This document shows positions 22,038 to 34,951 of a DNA stretch of 64,000 nt, in pieces. The translations under genes and the position numbers were made by a program. Positions within the stretch are counted from its first letter, which is position 1, and each line of letters begins with the position of its first letter. Below the pieces are notes generated by a model, which saw only the letters and a list, made by a program, of their open reading frames with translations, was not told where the DNA came from and did not search any database. Origin of the DNA: Ananas comosus (taxonomy: Eukaryota > Streptophyta > Magnoliopsida > Poales > Bromeliaceae); NCBI RefSeq assembly GCF_001540865.1, contig NC_033636.1, positions 8,095,233-8,159,232 on the forward strand, given 5' to 3'.

Positions 22038-23709
22038 GGGCCCGTTTCGTTCGAGTTATGTAATATTACAAAGTATCTCGACATATCTAGGTATCGTGAA
22101 TTTCGGCGTGAGATTACTACTGATACTGCATTAGTGTGTTTAGTTTAATACAGTAATATAATACTAGATTACAGTGTTTATAGCATTAATATGTTTGGTT
22201 CAGTTTATAAAATTTATACCCAAATTCAAATCTATTAAATTTTTATTTTTAATATCTATATTCGAAATTATTATATATATTTAGTATTGAATAAATATGT
22301 TCCGTTCGAATTTGAGTTCAAATAAAATTTCGCGTCAATCGGCATCCCTAGTGTAGGCAACAATTTCTAGAGAGAGAGAGAAGCCAACATAGTTGATTTG
22401 TCTCTCCGTACATACTACATGCATGCTCCAATCCATCCCTATCAAAACAGTGAAAAGTAAGAGAGAGAAAGAGAGAGAGAGAGAGAGGGGATGCATGATC
22501 TTTTGCTGTATAATAATTTAGCTGGGAAGGTGTGAGTGAGTGTTTGTTTCCCAAGTCAAAGGAGGGTCTCAAATGGTAGATAAAAGAGAAAGCGAAAGCC
22601 CCGGGTGGAGCCCATCATTCCATCTGCAGCAGGCCATCATCAGCCAAAAAACGTACGACTCCGCTCGCCGACACGATCCGACGCGGCCCGAACACCAAAC
22701 AACAAACTTGTTAATTCAGGTCGCATCCAATGACTTCCCTCCACGTGGCACATGAGTATTGTAGCATCCATCTTTCTACGTAACCCTAGTGAAGTTACCG
22801 CGCACTGCGGCGTGCTAATACTATAAAGGGAAGTAGATTACTAAGATAAAAATTTTATAATTTTTTGACTTAACATGAGATATCAATAAATACAAATAGT
22901 ACAAAAAATATATATATATAAAAAGGTCTTATTTTGCTTTTTTTTTTATGAAAGTAATTTATTTATATAGATGATAATAGACCATGTGAACACATTAACT
23001 AAAAATAGGCGGATGGAAAGACGAAATATCGGACAGAGATGGAGAGTCGAAGTATCATCAGGGAGTGAGAAAGAAGGAAAAAGTAAGGACAAAGGAGGTA
23101 CTGTTATGTGGCAAATTTTTTAAAAAAATAATATATAGGTATAGATAAATGATATCAACACAATGTAAGTCCTAAGCTATCTATGTTCCATCGTCTCGTT
23201 TGATCTATTAGTAGATCTAATATTATGCATGCAAATGGATCCAGGTTGATGCAGAGCCTTCGTCCCAATTCGTTCTAGATTGAATAGTAAGTGGGGGTCA
23301 AAAATAAGGAAAAATAAAAAAACTTTTTCCGAAATCGACTTATATTCAGAAAATAAAGTGAGGGTTAATTTTCTGTCTTTCAACCACCCTTATCTTTATA
23401 AAAGCTACTTCAGTAACAATTCATTTGCCAGGAATGTGAACAAGTATTGCATGAATCAATCACCATACCGTAAATCTCTACGCGCCAGTAGTTAATTTAC
23501 GAGAATCAGTATTTTGATTAAATTTCATACGGTAATATATACTTGCAGCAGTGCACAGTATATAGGTGATTAGATTTCGTGCTTGGTGCTGCAGGCGGAG
23601 CAGCGGATTCGTTCGAGAAGATCGTCGTTCAAAAAGTTGCCTCCCGACAAAACCAGAGGCATAGGCCTTGAGATTGCCGTCCAGCCGGCTGGAATTCATG
23701 AAACTTGGC

Positions 23710-23712
<3 letters not shown>
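22038..23712. other. Intergenic with TE-end and exon-like islands
   Basis: A lone GGGCCCGTTTCGTTCGAGTT transposon-like end lies at about 22037. A GC-richer patch occurs at 22570-22750. A short GC-rich island (23580-23700) is open on both strands. Its minus-strand reading starts MNSSRLDGNLKAYASGFVGR and matches nothing I know. No gene is supported. Confidence 0.4.

Positions 23713-23748
<36 letters not shown>
23713..23748. repeat. TA dinucleotide tract
   Basis: A perfect TA microsatellite of about 36 bp. It served as the insertion point of the adjacent family B MITE. Confidence 0.9.
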
Positions 23749-23750
<2 letters not shown>

Positions 23751-24197
23751 TTAATTTCATATAGATTTCTATAAATATAGCAAATAACAAAAATAGATTC
23801 ATATAAAATTTAACTTTCATATATTGTTCTTGTAATAATCTTGATATTTTCAAATATGTCATAATGATTTTTACCGTTAGAGAATTATTAGAGAATCATT
23901 TATGCTTTTAATTTTGCCATCACAAATATATTTCTCAAAAAATAATAACAGGATAATATAAAAGGATAAAAATGTCAAAAATTAACCAAAGTTAAGTATT
24001 TAACTTATGGTTAACTAAAATTTTCTAACGGATTCTAACAACATAAATATATTTGAAAACATAAGGACTTTTTGTAGGGACAACATGTGAAAGTTGAACT
24101 TTATAGAAATATATTTATTATTCACTATGTAAGTTGAATTTTGTAGGAATATATTTGTTATTCACTATATTTGTAGGAATATGTATAAAATTAATCC
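23749..24197. mobile_element. MITE family B, copy 2
   Basis: The left end, GATTAATTTCATATAGATT, and the right end, complemented (GGATTAATTTTATACATATT), form the family TIR. The inner words TATAAAATTTAACTTTCATA and TTTTCAAATATGTC match the other copies. It lies between TA-rich flanks, so the TSD is ambiguous. Confidence 0.7.
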
Positions 24198-24208
24198 TAT
24201 ATATAGAG

Positions 24209-24565
24209 GGGAAAACTTCAAATACCACTTCGGTGGTTTTGCACTTTTTTATTTTAGTATCTTGTGATTTAAAATGTATCAATTTAGTACCCCATTATTT
24301 TACTTTTCTTTTTTTATTATCTCTTTCACTAAATTTTTTTATTAAATCAATGACAAAATTAAAACTAAAAAGTATTAGATTGAATATTCAATAAATCTAT
24401 GGGGGTATCTAAAATTTTTTATATATAATTTAATAAAATATTAACGGAGGGACCGGCAGAAAGAAAATATATTGAAATCATAGAATACTAAATTGATACA
24501 TTTTAAACCAAATAATACTAAAGTGAAAAGTGTGAAATTATAAGAGTGGTATTTAAAATTTTCCC
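24209..24565. mobile_element. MITE family A, copy 2 (357 bp)
   Basis: The ends are GGGAAAACTTCAAATACCAC and its inverse. It is flanked by the exact 9-bp duplication TATATAGAG at 24200-24208 and 24566-24574. The interior matches copies 1, 3 and 4. It lies 11 bp from the family B element on its left. Confidence 0.87.
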
Positions 24566-24574
24566 TATATAGAG

Positions 24575-24806
24575 AGAGAGAATGGCATCTTTTGGAAATC
24601 GCCAAATCCAATTACACCTCTCTCTCTCTCTCTCTCTAGATCTATGTGCTCTGCTAATAAAGGCCGATCCAGCTAGCGAAGAACTGCGGGTAAATTAACA
24701 CCAAACCCCAAAAGGAAAAACAAAAAAAAAAAACATAAAATAAAACAGATTCAAAAATTATTCCCCCTTCTCTTTTTTATTTACCTGTCTCTCTTGAAAC
24801 CCGAGA

Positions 24807-24845
<39 letters not shown>

Positions 24846-25650
24846 TTGACCGGGATACGAGTGAATCTATGCGCCGTCCTCGGTCTCCGCGCCGGGAACC
24901 GCGACGGCCAATCATGGGGCGCCACGTAAGCGGGGCTGCGTTTGGCGGGCTTTTTCGGCTTACGTGGAGGGTTGTTGTTTGCGAAAGCGTACGGAGAAGA
25001 GTCGTCGTGACCCATGCATGCGTTTCTTTAAAAGATGCGTCCACACCACACCACACCACACCACACAACCCTGGTGGCCACGTCCATCATGATTCATATA
25101 ACTTCGAACATGTTACTGTTACTACTGTTACTGTCGTGTAATGCGAGCCATTTAAATATCAAAATAAAATAATTTAATAATAATTCGTTCTGTATAAAGA
25201 TGTTACGAGCTTTTTTGTCTTGTTTTGTTTTTTTTTTTTTGCTCCTTAAAATATATTGGCATTCGTAATTTGGTACAACATGTTGCTCAGTGTTGGAGGC
25301 TAAACGTATTTTTTATTTTAAAAATTTGATCACGCTCTTAATTTTTTTGAGTAAATAAAAAAGGTCAAATAGGACTAGTGCGATTAGGAATAATATTCGT
25401 ATATTGGATGCAAATGTAATATATTAACCTATAGGGTATTTTAATCTAATAATTTAAGTTTTTGGATTGGACCTGAGCCATTTAATATTGTGTAAGTGCT
25501 AAGCGTCGAATCACAGTGGGTTGGGACGGAGAGCTTAAGCTTTTTGGTTGGGCCTCGACAAGCTTTTACATGTTAAGAGATAGTGTTTGGATAGGGTACA
25601 AGAGGAGAGATATATAAGGTCTTATTCCCCTCTTGTATCAAAACAATATT
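24575..25650. other. Intergenic with a GC-richer patch
   Basis: CT tracts lie at 24620-24637 and 24811-24841. A GC-richer patch (24860-25140) carries CACCACACCACACC repeats. Frames are open on both strands across it, but none has a recognisable domain or splice context. Confidence 0.45.
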
Positions 25651-25661
25651 TTGGGTGGGTG

Positions 25662-25821
25662 ACCGACTGTTCCTAAAGCAAGTGGCAAAGGGCTTGGTGG
25701 TTGGTACTTGAGACCCAAGTTCGAATCCTAGTTGATTCACATTTCTAGTTAAATTTATTTCTAAATGAAATAAACGAAACGGGTAGCGTGCTACCTATCT
25801 CTCAAAAAAAAAAAAAAAAAA
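25662..25821 (+). mobile_element. tRNA-derived SINE, copy 1 (160 bp)
   Basis: The element starts ACCGACTGTTCC, has an A-box-like TGGCAAAGG near 25683 and a perfect B box GTTCGAATC at 25719-25727, and ends CTACCTATCTCTC plus an A tail. The flanks are the exact duplication TTGGGTGGGTG at 25651-25661 and 25822-25832. The Pol III boxes, A tail and TSD define a SINE. Confidence 0.9.
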
Positions 25822-25832
25822 TTGGGTGGGTG

Positions 25833-26682
25833 GGAAACTATAAGTTCTCATCCATAGAGGGTTATTCTGGAAGATAAAAGAAAAAAGGAGATGGAAGGAT
25901 GTGGCTGCGAGGGAGAGAAAGGATTTTACTAAGATAAAAAAGAGTAGGAAAAAAATTAGAACAATAGTGGATCCCACTACCCTCAAAAAAAGGTGGTACA
26001 TTCATATTGGATTTGGTCATGATAAATCATGTATAGGTATAGATAGATATAATAATAAAATTTGTAAAAATAAATGACTCATCAAAATTAAATAAAGTAA
26101 AAGATTAGATAGTATAATTTTAAAAGATAAATAGTTAGATCAAATTAAATTACAATCTGTATTTGGAAATAAATTCAGCTAAAATTATGAAATAATTAGG
26201 CTTCAAATTTGGAACCTCGGATACTAACTATAAGCCCTTATGAAACAGATAAAGAGCTATTTAGTTGCAAATAGTTGTAACTGTACTGCAATTATAATTA
26301 CATGCAGAGTCAAATTCGATGTTTTGCTTAACGCAATTAAATCCAACTACTACAGTTGGAACTGCATTAGGAGACTCAATTGCAACAATTATAACTGCAT
26401 CCAAATTAGTTGTAGTTTCAATTGCAGCAATTAAAAAGAATAATTTTAAATAAAAAATAACCTTATCTCTCTAAGTACTTGTTAAACAAAATTTATTTTT
26501 TCATATTGAAAATAATCTCGCCATCCATGCATATGCAAAATGATAAAATTGCGTAAATACATTTCTCAAATATATGCATTAATTTAGTCAAATTATTTAT
26601 TATTGCATCGTTTTTTACTATCTTCAATCAAACTATATATATAAATACAGTTAAAACTGAATATATTTTTAGATACAGTGCA
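25833..26682. other. AT-rich intergenic
   Basis: No gene is seen. The segment 26265-26425 has several GTTGCAA/TTGCAACTAT words and resembles 44277-44660, perhaps a further degenerate repeat. Confidence 0.45.
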
Positions 26683-26691
26683 TTTATATTA

Positions 26692-27289
26692 AGGATTAAT
26701 TTTATATGGGTCCCTGCACAGATATGAAATAGCAAATATGGTTCTATAAAACTTAAAAAATCAAATTTATCCTTTCACAATTTCTCTAATTTTCAAATAT
26801 ATCTCTCCAAAAGTTCCAGTTCATTCATATATGTCTCCACCTTTTGGTTCATCGCTAGTTTTTTAATGACAAGATCATAAAATGACTATTTATCCTTACA
26901 AAATTGTTCATGCAAAAATTATTTTTTCTCTCTCTCCTTGCTTTCACCGTGGCATGTGTAGTGTACCTCATTTTCGCCGCGACCAACGGTCTCGTCTTCA
27001 ATGTTGCTGCTGTCATAAGTCTTGCCGTCACCATGAATAAAAAGGACATGGTGAGAAAGATGATGGGACTCTAACATTGAAATATAAATTATATATAAGG
27101 GGGACAAAAATTATTTTAACTCTTAACTAACCATGGTTAGTATTTTAACTCATGGTTATCTAAATTTTGGCAACAGAACGATATATTTGCAGACGAAAGG
27201 ACTTTTGGAGGAATAAATCCGATAACTTAAGTTTCGTAGGAATATATTTATTATTCGATATTTTTGCGAGGAGCTATATGTAATTATCC
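26692..27289. mobile_element. MITE family B, copy 3, with insert (598 bp)
   Basis: The left end GGATTAATTTTATATGGG and the right end, complemented (GGATAATTACATATAGC), are the family TIR. The near-exact 9-bp duplication is TTTATATTA (26683-26691) and TTTATATTT (27290-27298). This copy is about 150-250 bp longer than its relatives. The extra part (about 26930-27065) is GC-richer, with TTCACCGTGGC and GTCTCGTC, and looks like acquired sequence. Confidence 0.7.
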
Positions 27290-27298
27290 TTTATATTT

Positions 27299-28743
27299 AC
27301 GAGCAGCTAAACAGATCCTAATAAGTGTAGTAGATAAAATAAAAAAATTATAGTTTATGGATCAGATAATTTGTACTGGACACATATATGATAATGGCGT
27401 GATGTGAAATGAGTGTGAAGTGGGCCCCACGGGCTTCGGCCCACATACCAATCTATTTTCGCACGTATCGACGCCGCCAGCAGCAACGGCTGCTTTCTTT
27501 TAGAAAAGAAAAAACGGGCAGATCAAATCTGATCTGAAGCAGAGCCGAAACCGAGATTGACCCGCGCCTCGGGCCGTGGGGAAAGTACTACTGTTAATAG
27601 TAAAAAAAAGAAGTGCACGGAGAATGGGTTTGGCGCATCTGGGCTTGGTTTAAGCTTTTTTTTTTTTTGGTAAAAATATATAAAAATTTACTTAAAATAT
27701 GAACTATTTTGATTTGGCTATACAATTTTAAAAAGTAAAATTAAAATTTTACTTTTCAAATTTTAAATCTGTTTGATTTGGGTCAGTCAACGGTATTTTT
27801 TGATTCAAAATTTGTTGAGTATATTTCATGCAATTTATTAAAGTAAGTAATTAGCTTCATTTTGAAGTTAAAATATTGTTGACCGACTTAAATCAAATAA
27901 ATTGAAATGTTGGATAATAAAATCAAAATTTTGAAACATTGAGTAGTTGATTCAAAATGACTCATATAGTTAAGTTTTGTAAGTTTTTGCTTTAAAATTA
28001 TCTGTTTTATGTTTCGAAAGGTCTAAAAAGTTTGAAAGTTCTCTCAATCTTTCAATCTTAATATTGTAAAATTTTGTGGGAACTGCCGTCGGAGAATCAA
28101 TATTATATATACCTCTTGTGCAGTTTGTGTCACAATTTTATAGCGGAGAAGAAAAAACAAAAGTGTTTCTGAATTTTTGTAACCTTAACTTCAAATAAGC
28201 CCTTAGAATAGATAAATGTGGACTTTGTACTCTTTCTAGGGTTTATGGACTGGACTTATGTGAACAAGGCCTTTTGTATTGTACTGTAATAAGGGGCTTA
28301 GTTTTTATATATTTATTGGATCTTTCAAGGGCCGAGGATGTAGTGCATATTTATCCCTTCTATTGTTGTACCTGGGCGGTGTGTGGGAGTCTCTACGCAC
28401 AGAGGCCATCGCGCCGCTCATTAGCAGCAGTATGAATTCACAATGTGAACTGTATGAGATTTCGCTACTGATTAATGAGTGGCAATATCAAACCCCTACG
28501 AACGGATTCCTACGAGAAAAACCTAAAATGTAGCCCTTTATTGCCAATAACTGGGATCTGATAGGTGGCTTGTTTCTATCTTCTGAATATTTGTAATGGT
28601 TGTGTTTGTATCATCAAGCTCTTGATTGAACATGGCCCAGAGCCCCATGGGCTTGTTCTCGAATGAAATTCATGTAAGAGAACAAGAAGATTTAAAAGCT
28701 AGCTGTAGAATGCCCACCACTACTAGAGAAGGATTCTAAGATA
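27299..28743. other. Intergenic, no gene recognised
   Basis: A GC-richer patch at 27415-27600 contains GGGCCCCACGGGC and GCCGCCAGC. The rest is AT-rich. A frame at 28279-28533 carries no known domain. No gene is supported. Confidence 0.45.
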
Positions 28744-29121
28744 GGGAGTGTTTGGTTGAACATAAAAAGGTTTTTCGTTAAAATAAAAGTTTCGGTGGAA
28801 TTTTTTTTTTTTTTTTTATGTTTTGTAGTATTTGATTTGTAGAAAAAAATAATATATATTTTTTTATCAACATTTGTTTGGTGGAAAGAAAAACAAATCT
28901 ACAATTGTTTGGTTCAGCAAAAAAAATAATGAAAATTTTTTTATGCGGCTTGAGTTTTCGTTTTTCGTCGATTTTTGGCGAAAAATGAAAAAAATCCATT
29001 TTTATCAAATCTATAAAAATAGTTTTTTGAAAAAAAAAATTTACGGCTAAACAAACACACGAAAAAAAATTTTCAAGCCAAAAGTAATTTTTAGTATATT
29101 TTACGACCAACCAAACACGCT
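28744..29121. mobile_element. TIR element with GTGTTTGGTTG ends
   Basis: The left end GGGAGTGTTTGGTTGAAC pairs with the right end, complemented (AGCGTGTTTGGTTGGTCG). The interior is T/A-rich and non-coding. The end type fits PIF/Harbinger or hAT MITEs. The flanking duplication is not clear. Confidence 0.6.
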
Positions 29122-31259
29122 ATTGCTAGAATACTACTAGAAGTAAATTAAATATGAAAGGTGTTTACTTTGGCATTGTTTCCGGCGAAGGGGCATCCTA
29201 ATTGAATTGGCACTATTAAATATTAAATATGATCTATACTACTTGGCATAATAAGACTTCAATTTTCTAATTTTCTGACATCCTTTGTCTCGCGAACAAG
29301 TGGTTTCAAATTCAACATATATTAGCCATTAAAAGAAATCAATTTTGAGACCACTTAAATAATAATATTAATTGGCGAGTTCCTGATGCAGTGTCAGCAA
29401 TTCTAATATTAGTCTTCTAAATAAGGTAAATAAAAAGTTGAAAATTTTTCAGAAACATATAAGCAATTGCCCTTCTAGATAATAGTGTCAGCAGTGTCAG
29501 CAAAGCAGTGTCAGCAATTCCTCAAAATAAATATAGAAGAGTAGTCAAACCAGAAAATGTAGCAATTCCTCAAAATAAATGAAGCAAAGCATTTTATTGG
29601 ATCATATGGGCAAATGATTCACAGTAGTGCTATACTGTACACATGCATGAATATGCTAAGATGTTGTTAGGTGAAGCATAGACTATGGATCTAACCAGTG
29701 TGTTCTAAATTCTACCTACAATAGGACTTCCAACATTGCAAAATTAATTAGATAGAAGAAATGAGCTCTTCATAATAATAATGTTACAGTGTTTTCTGCT
29801 ACTGACCAATTACACTAGACTAATCCTATTTCTTGCTTGACTAGAAAGCCACTTTCTTCTGCATCATACAGAAGCTCAGTTTTTGTGCTCAATAACAGTT
29901 GTATCAAAAAATGAAGGATTTGATTAGTAGATAAAGTAATGCCTCTTACATGCACAAAACAGGGAGAGCGAGAAATATTTGAGCAAGAAAATAATCTACA
30001 TTAGTCATGCCAGGTCAGAACATAAATCAATTGATATATCGTGTGATCGAACTACAAAAATTTGGCTATACACAGATCTATATGCAAACGAATGCATGCA
30101 AATTGGTCGTGGCACGGTTCAGCCATATTTGGTAGCCTATAAATCAATGTAAGAAATGCAGATATGACATCCTTATCTAATAAAGATGACATGCAATTAC
30201 TGTTCTGTTCATTTATATGAATAGCTATCAACAAGTAATATCAAGAAACATTAAATTACATTAACCTCAACTCATTTCATATTTGTTCTCTTTCAGAATA
30301 GCAGATGAGACAATTTGATCCGTTTTGAATCCCAATCGAGAAAATGAATACCCAATAAAGAAGAAGAAAACAGCAACAATGGAAATGTGCTGTACACAGG
30401 TTTCCATTGCTTTTTTGCAATTTTATAATAACCACTATGATTTAACTAATGGTCATCTTCTATATGACATTAAATGCAGTCAATGGAGTGTATCTTCATT
30501 CAAAGGATTATTACACATTAGCTCAAAAACTTCAATAGCATGAGAACATTCCGACAAAAATATCTATATATCTATAGAAGAGTAAATGAGGTTAAATCCA
30601 ACTGATTTTTGTCTCTATTCATCAAAATAAATTTAGTTCATCAGGCATAAATAGGTCAATCAGAAATTTCTGGGGTCACTTGATAAGTAAATAAGGTTAT
30701 TCAAGTCTGAATTAACCTCATTTTAGATCGAACTGATATTTCTTGGAATAATTAAATAGGCTAGCCAGACATCTTTTTCTATGAAGCCTTCAATATGACA
30801 ACCACCCCATAACTTATGAAGTTTAAGGTTAAGGGAACATTCTTGATTCTTAAGATCTCACACCAAAATGTATTCTTATATTTACAATCTAATCTATCCT
30901 CAAAAATAATTTCCAAGCAAGAAAATTAGGATATGACCAATATTTGAAGCAGAATTCTAGCCAAACTGTAATTCAGATATCTCCTACACTTCAAGCTCTT
31001 GTTCTTCCCGTACTCTAGGTAGCGAACAACTTTGAAAACAAATGTCTACTGAATTTACATCTTATAAGACTAACATACATCACATCTTTCCAGAATCAAG
31101 CCTTTTGAAAATAAAGAATTAGACAAAATTCTAAGCATTGTACTAAATTTTACGCAACCAGACATAAAAGAATAGGTATGACCGTATGAAATAAGATGAT
31201 GTCCTTTCCATTTACTTTTCTACATGCAACATGACTGATAGCTAGCGGATCACCAACCT
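29122..31259. other. Intergenic, no gene recognised
   Basis: This is moderately AT-rich with no coding frame or splice-consistent exon that I can identify. A word near 29395-29490 (GGTAAATAAAAAGTTGAAAA and AAGCAATTGCCCTTC) resembles the right end of the element at 43174. GTGTCAGCA occurs four times between 29391 and 29515. Confidence 0.45.
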
Positions 31260-31670
31260 GGAAGAACATTTAAGTCATGGTGGCAATTGCTCACCATTTC
31301 TGCCATCTGGAATGTTCAGGATTTCAGTCTTGTTGCATTTCTTCAGAAATCTCCAAAATCTAGCTCATTCAGATATTTGATGGTTCCCTCCATCCGCCAT
31401 GGAATATTCAAATCATATTCTGAACATTAAAGCTCTTCTTGGGTCTTTTATGGAAATCAAGCTCCTTTTTGGAAATAGAATAGCTAATCAAGCAGCTGAT
31501 TGTCTAGCCTATTATAGTAGAACTGGATAATCTGTCTTTGAGAGGACCACTTATTAGGCTCACCTGATCTTATCCGTGTATTGGAGAGAGAGCTTAGCGT
31601 TTTTCAGATACAGGCTGCTTTCTTTGTAATCTGTTTCTCAATAAAGCAATCTTGCTTCATCAAGGAAAAA
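31260..31670 (+). pseudogene. LINE/RNase H 3' remnant
   Basis: A + strand frame ending at the TAA at 31528-31530 reads HILNIKALLGSFMEI, then NRIANQAADCLAYYSRTG. This matches the C-terminal helix and the N-x2-A-x2-AADxLA motif of plant non-LTR RNase H domains, usually REGNxAADxLA. Upstream frames are broken by stops. Downstream, a short 3' UTR with AATAAAG and an A-rich end (31640-31670) fits a 5'-truncated LINE. No target duplication was found. Confidence 0.5.
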
Positions 31671-33379
31671 TGCCTGAAATCACATACCAAAAGCACAAAC
31701 TTCAACTTCCTATTTCATATGCTCTACTGACCTTGGATTTATATATGCAATTTTTGCATATATTGGTTTCAATCGCTCACTAATGGTTGCAGTGCTTAGA
31801 TTTTTGGCTCACAGGGCATCAATTTATTCCGTCACACAATGAAACTGCTCAAAAAAACATCACATGGGAGCCATTTCCAAGTATTTCACTTTTGGTTGGC
31901 ACTATATTTTCATTTGTATGATTCCCTGAAGTACTTCTGAAATATGATAGTTAACATCTATGTAAAATTTGCGGAAAGAAAACGTCAGTTATAAGTGAAT
32001 CGACATTCACAAACACGGAATTCACTGTGATGATATGAAATTCGCTATTGGACATCAAAAGCAACTGTGGCTGTTTTTCCTGCACCAGGCTAAGCAGTAA
32101 ACTATAAATTACAGAGAAATTGCTAATTATGATCTCCACACACCTGCATCAAGTGGTACTACTAGTTCAGCATATATCAACATAAAAACTGCGAAGATCA
32201 AAGCTTTTTATGCAAGCTGAAACTAATGACTAGTTAATCGTCTAATATGGTCTGCAAGTTCCCCTCCCTTCTTCACTTGACCAGATTTTCCACTAATCTT
32301 TCTTCTTTTCATTCTTTGTGCGCACATGTGCATGTGAAAGACTATTCCACTCCTCATATCCTAGGTAGGTCAGAGAAAGAGTTTTACATCTGCTTAAGTC
32401 AAGTTCGTAACAGGAAATTGCTACAATCTTCCCCAACAAAGAAATTAATCTACACCATGGTTATGTAGGCTGCATTCTTTTGTCTGTTTTAAGGCTTCAT
32501 CTATATTTCTGAAAGCACAGAACTACAACATGAGTACGTACTTAAATAACATGATTGAAATACCTTTCCACCTACTGTAGCTTCGTACGTAGCGACTGAT
32601 TGCAAGTAAACAGAGAATTCTCTAGCATGAAGTGGAAGCAGCAAGTGATTGGTTGATTAGGTGCTGAAGATAAAGAATGCGAAAAGGCAATCAAAGTAGA
32701 AAGAAGATGGTATTGTGTGCAGGAAGGAAACCTTTCCTCTAAGGCTCACGGTGAATAAAAAGGAGAAGCTATAATCATACAAACCATGAAAGCCCAAAGC
32801 TATCGCCATCTAAAAGCGCATGTAAGTGGGTGATATTTGCTGCGAAAACAATCCACGAAACAGATAGATAGATACCTGCACTCCATAGATCAGATAATCC
32901 TGAAAGAATTCTTATTCAGTTAAGATTACACCTGGTAATCAAACCACAAAAGATGGTTAAAGAATTCAGCAAATTACAGCAGACGGGTATGGGGTAAGCT
33001 AATAGTATCGACAAGAACTGAGATAAGAAACTCAAACACGGCCTACTCGACGATTCATAAGCGACTCTATTCCTGAAACTTTTCACGCTATAAAGTACAA
33101 GAATAACAAGGTGACACCAACAACAGACAGCTGATTTTAAAATGCAAGCAAACAGATTCAGATAAAGGGAGGAGTGCAGGAACTCGAACACCCCAATTGA
33201 TTGATGATGGCCTTAAGGAAAGAGCCTACTACTAACCGGATCTCCACAGTTGACGATAAATTGGACCTAAATTCCTCCTCATCCTCTTTTTTGTTTGCTT
33301 GGGGGGAGGAGGTTTCTGGTTTTTGGTTTTTGGTTTTTTGGTTTTTTGGTTTTTGGGCGGCGCCAGGGGGGATCCGATC
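31671..33379. other. Intergenic and 3' flank of the KCS gene
   Basis: No coding content is recognised. The last 100 bp (33300-33360) form a repeated GGTTTTTTGG tract on the + strand, within the likely 3' UTR of the minus-strand KCS gene. Confidence 0.5.
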
Positions 33380-34951
33380 TTACTGAGACGGAATTCCATC
33401 AACTATCGGAACAGGGTATCTGTGGATGCAGTCGTCCCAGGGGTTGTTGGGGGAGGGCTTGACGTTGCGGAGGGCCTGCCAGACGGCGCTGTTGCACTTG
33501 AATCCGCTGCCGAAGGCGATCTGCCAGATCTTGTGGCCCTTGCGGATGCGGCCCTTGGCCTCGATGTAGGCGAGCTCGTACCAGATGGAGCTGGAGGAGG
33601 TGTTGCCGAAGCGGTGGAGGGTCATGCGGGAGGCCTCGACGTGGAGGGGCCGGAGCTGGAGGTTCTTCTCGAGCTCGTCGATGACGGCGCGGCCGCCGGC
33701 GTGGATGCAGAAGTGGTCGAAGGCGAGCTTGAAGTCGGGGATGTAGGGCTTGATCTTGGCGTTGAAGAGCTTCTTGGCGACGAGGGTGGCGAAGAAGAGG
33801 AGCTGCTCGCTGACGGGGAGGACGAGGGGCCCGAGGGTGGTGATGTTGGCCTTGAGGGCGCCGCCGGCGATGGCCATGAGGTCCTTGGAGAGGGAGACGC
33901 CCACCTTGCCCTGCTCGTCCTGCTCCTGGTACACGCACCGGAAGGCCGTGTCGTCGGCGCCGCGGTGGGTGCGCACCACGTGCACCAGCCGGAACTTGGC
34001 GCGCCGGCGCTCGGCGGCGCGGTTGGAGAGCAGCACGGCGGCACCCCCCATGCGGAAGAGGCAGTTGGGGATGAGCATGGACTTGCGGTTGCCGAAGTAC
34101 CAGTTGAGCGTGATGTTCTCCGAGCTGACGACGACGGCGTAGGTGGCGCCGTGCACCTGCAGCAGGTCGCGCGCGAGGTCGACGGCGATGACCCCCGCGC
34201 TGCAACCCATCCCGCCCAGGTTGTAGCTCCGGATGTTCCCCCGCAGCCGGTACCGGTTCACGATCATGGCCGAGAGCGACGGCGTCGGGTTGAAGAGGCT
34301 GCAGTTCACCACCAGCACCCCCACGTCCTTGGGCTTGATCCCCGTCGCGCGGAACAGGCTGTCCAGCGCGCCGAACATCACCTGCTCCGCCTCCGCGCGC
34401 GCGTTCGCCATCGACGGCCGCGGCGGCACGCAGTGCATCGCCGCGGGCACGTACGTCTCCTCGCCCAGCCCGCTGCGCTCCAGGATCTTGCCCTGGAACT
34501 CCAGCGCCGCATCGCTGAAGCCGCAGAGCGCCGAGTGCTCCATGAACGCCCGGTACGGCGCCTGCAGCTCCCTGGGGGGAACGTAGCAGGCGTAGTCCAC
34601 CAGGTACACCGGCCGCGGCCGCGTCATCATGTACAGCGTCGACCCGAACACCAGCAGCGCGATCAGCGCCAGCACGCTCACCAGGTTGTACTGCAGGTGC
34701 ACCCACAGCTGCCGCAGCTCGTCCGGGTCCGTCCGCCCGGCCTCGATCACGATCACCACCATCAGCGGGATCAGCGTCAGCGTCAGCAGGTGCGTTATCA
34801 GGTAGTGGTACCCCAGCTTCACGTACTTCAAATTCACGCTCTGCAAGAAGTCCGGAAGCCGCCGGCTCGCCGACATCTCCCGCCGCGCAGACTGCCCTCC
34901 TCCTCCGCCTCCTCCTCCGTCTCCGTCTCTGTCCCCGCCCCCGCTGCTCAT
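33380..34951 (-). CDS. 3-ketoacyl-CoA synthase, KCS11-like
   Basis: This 523-residue ER membrane enzyme condenses malonyl-CoA with a long-chain acyl-CoA, the rate-limiting and chain-length-setting step of very-long-chain fatty acid elongation (waxes, cuticular and membrane lipids). Two N-terminal membrane helices lie at about 50-70 and 90-110, followed by [10 protein letters not shown]. The FAE1/CUT1 domain carries [10 protein letters not shown] with catalytic C250, [11 protein letters not shown] with H417, and RFGNTSSSS with N450. The C-H-N spacing (167 and 33) is very close to Arabidopsis FAE1 (168 and 33). [14 protein letters not shown] near residue 41 places it in the KCS4/9/11/17 branch, closest to KCS11 by recall. 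The gene is single-exon and very GC-rich. The start at 34951 precedes a Gly/Asp-rich leader. An upstream in-frame ATG (35023) would translate a GGAA/ATA simple repeat and is rejected. It looks intact. Confidence 0.95.
   Translation of the reverse strand: MSSGGGDRDGDGGGGGGGGQSARREMSASRRLPDFLQSVNLKYVKLGYHYLITHLLTLTLIPLMVVIVIEAGRTDPDELRQLWVHLQYNLVSVLALIALLVFGSTLYMMTRPRPVYLVDYACYVPPRELQAPYRAFMEHSALCGFSDAALEFQGKILERSGLGEETYVPAAMHCVPPRPSMANARAEAEQVMFGALDSLFRATGIKPKDVGVLVVNCSLFNPTPSLSAMIVNRYRLRGNIRSYNLGGMGCSAGVIAVDLARDLLQVHGATYAVVVSSENITLNWYFGNRKSMLIPNCLFRMGGAAVLLSNRAAERRRAKFRLVHVVRTHRGADDTAFRCVYQEQDEQGKVGVSLSKDLMAIAGGALKANITTLGPLVLPVSEQLLFFATLVAKKLFNAKIKPYIPDFKLAFDHFCIHAGGRAVIDELEKNLQLRPLHVEASRMTLHRFGNTSSSSIWYELAYIEAKGRIRKGHKIWQIAFGSGFKCNSAVWQALRNVKPSPNNPWDDCIHRYPVPIVDGIPSQ

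Noticed and set aside
25719..25727. tRNA B box at the SINE copies read as tRNA genes
   Set aside because: The same 155-bp body with an A tail and target duplications recurs four times, so these are SINEs and not tRNA genes.
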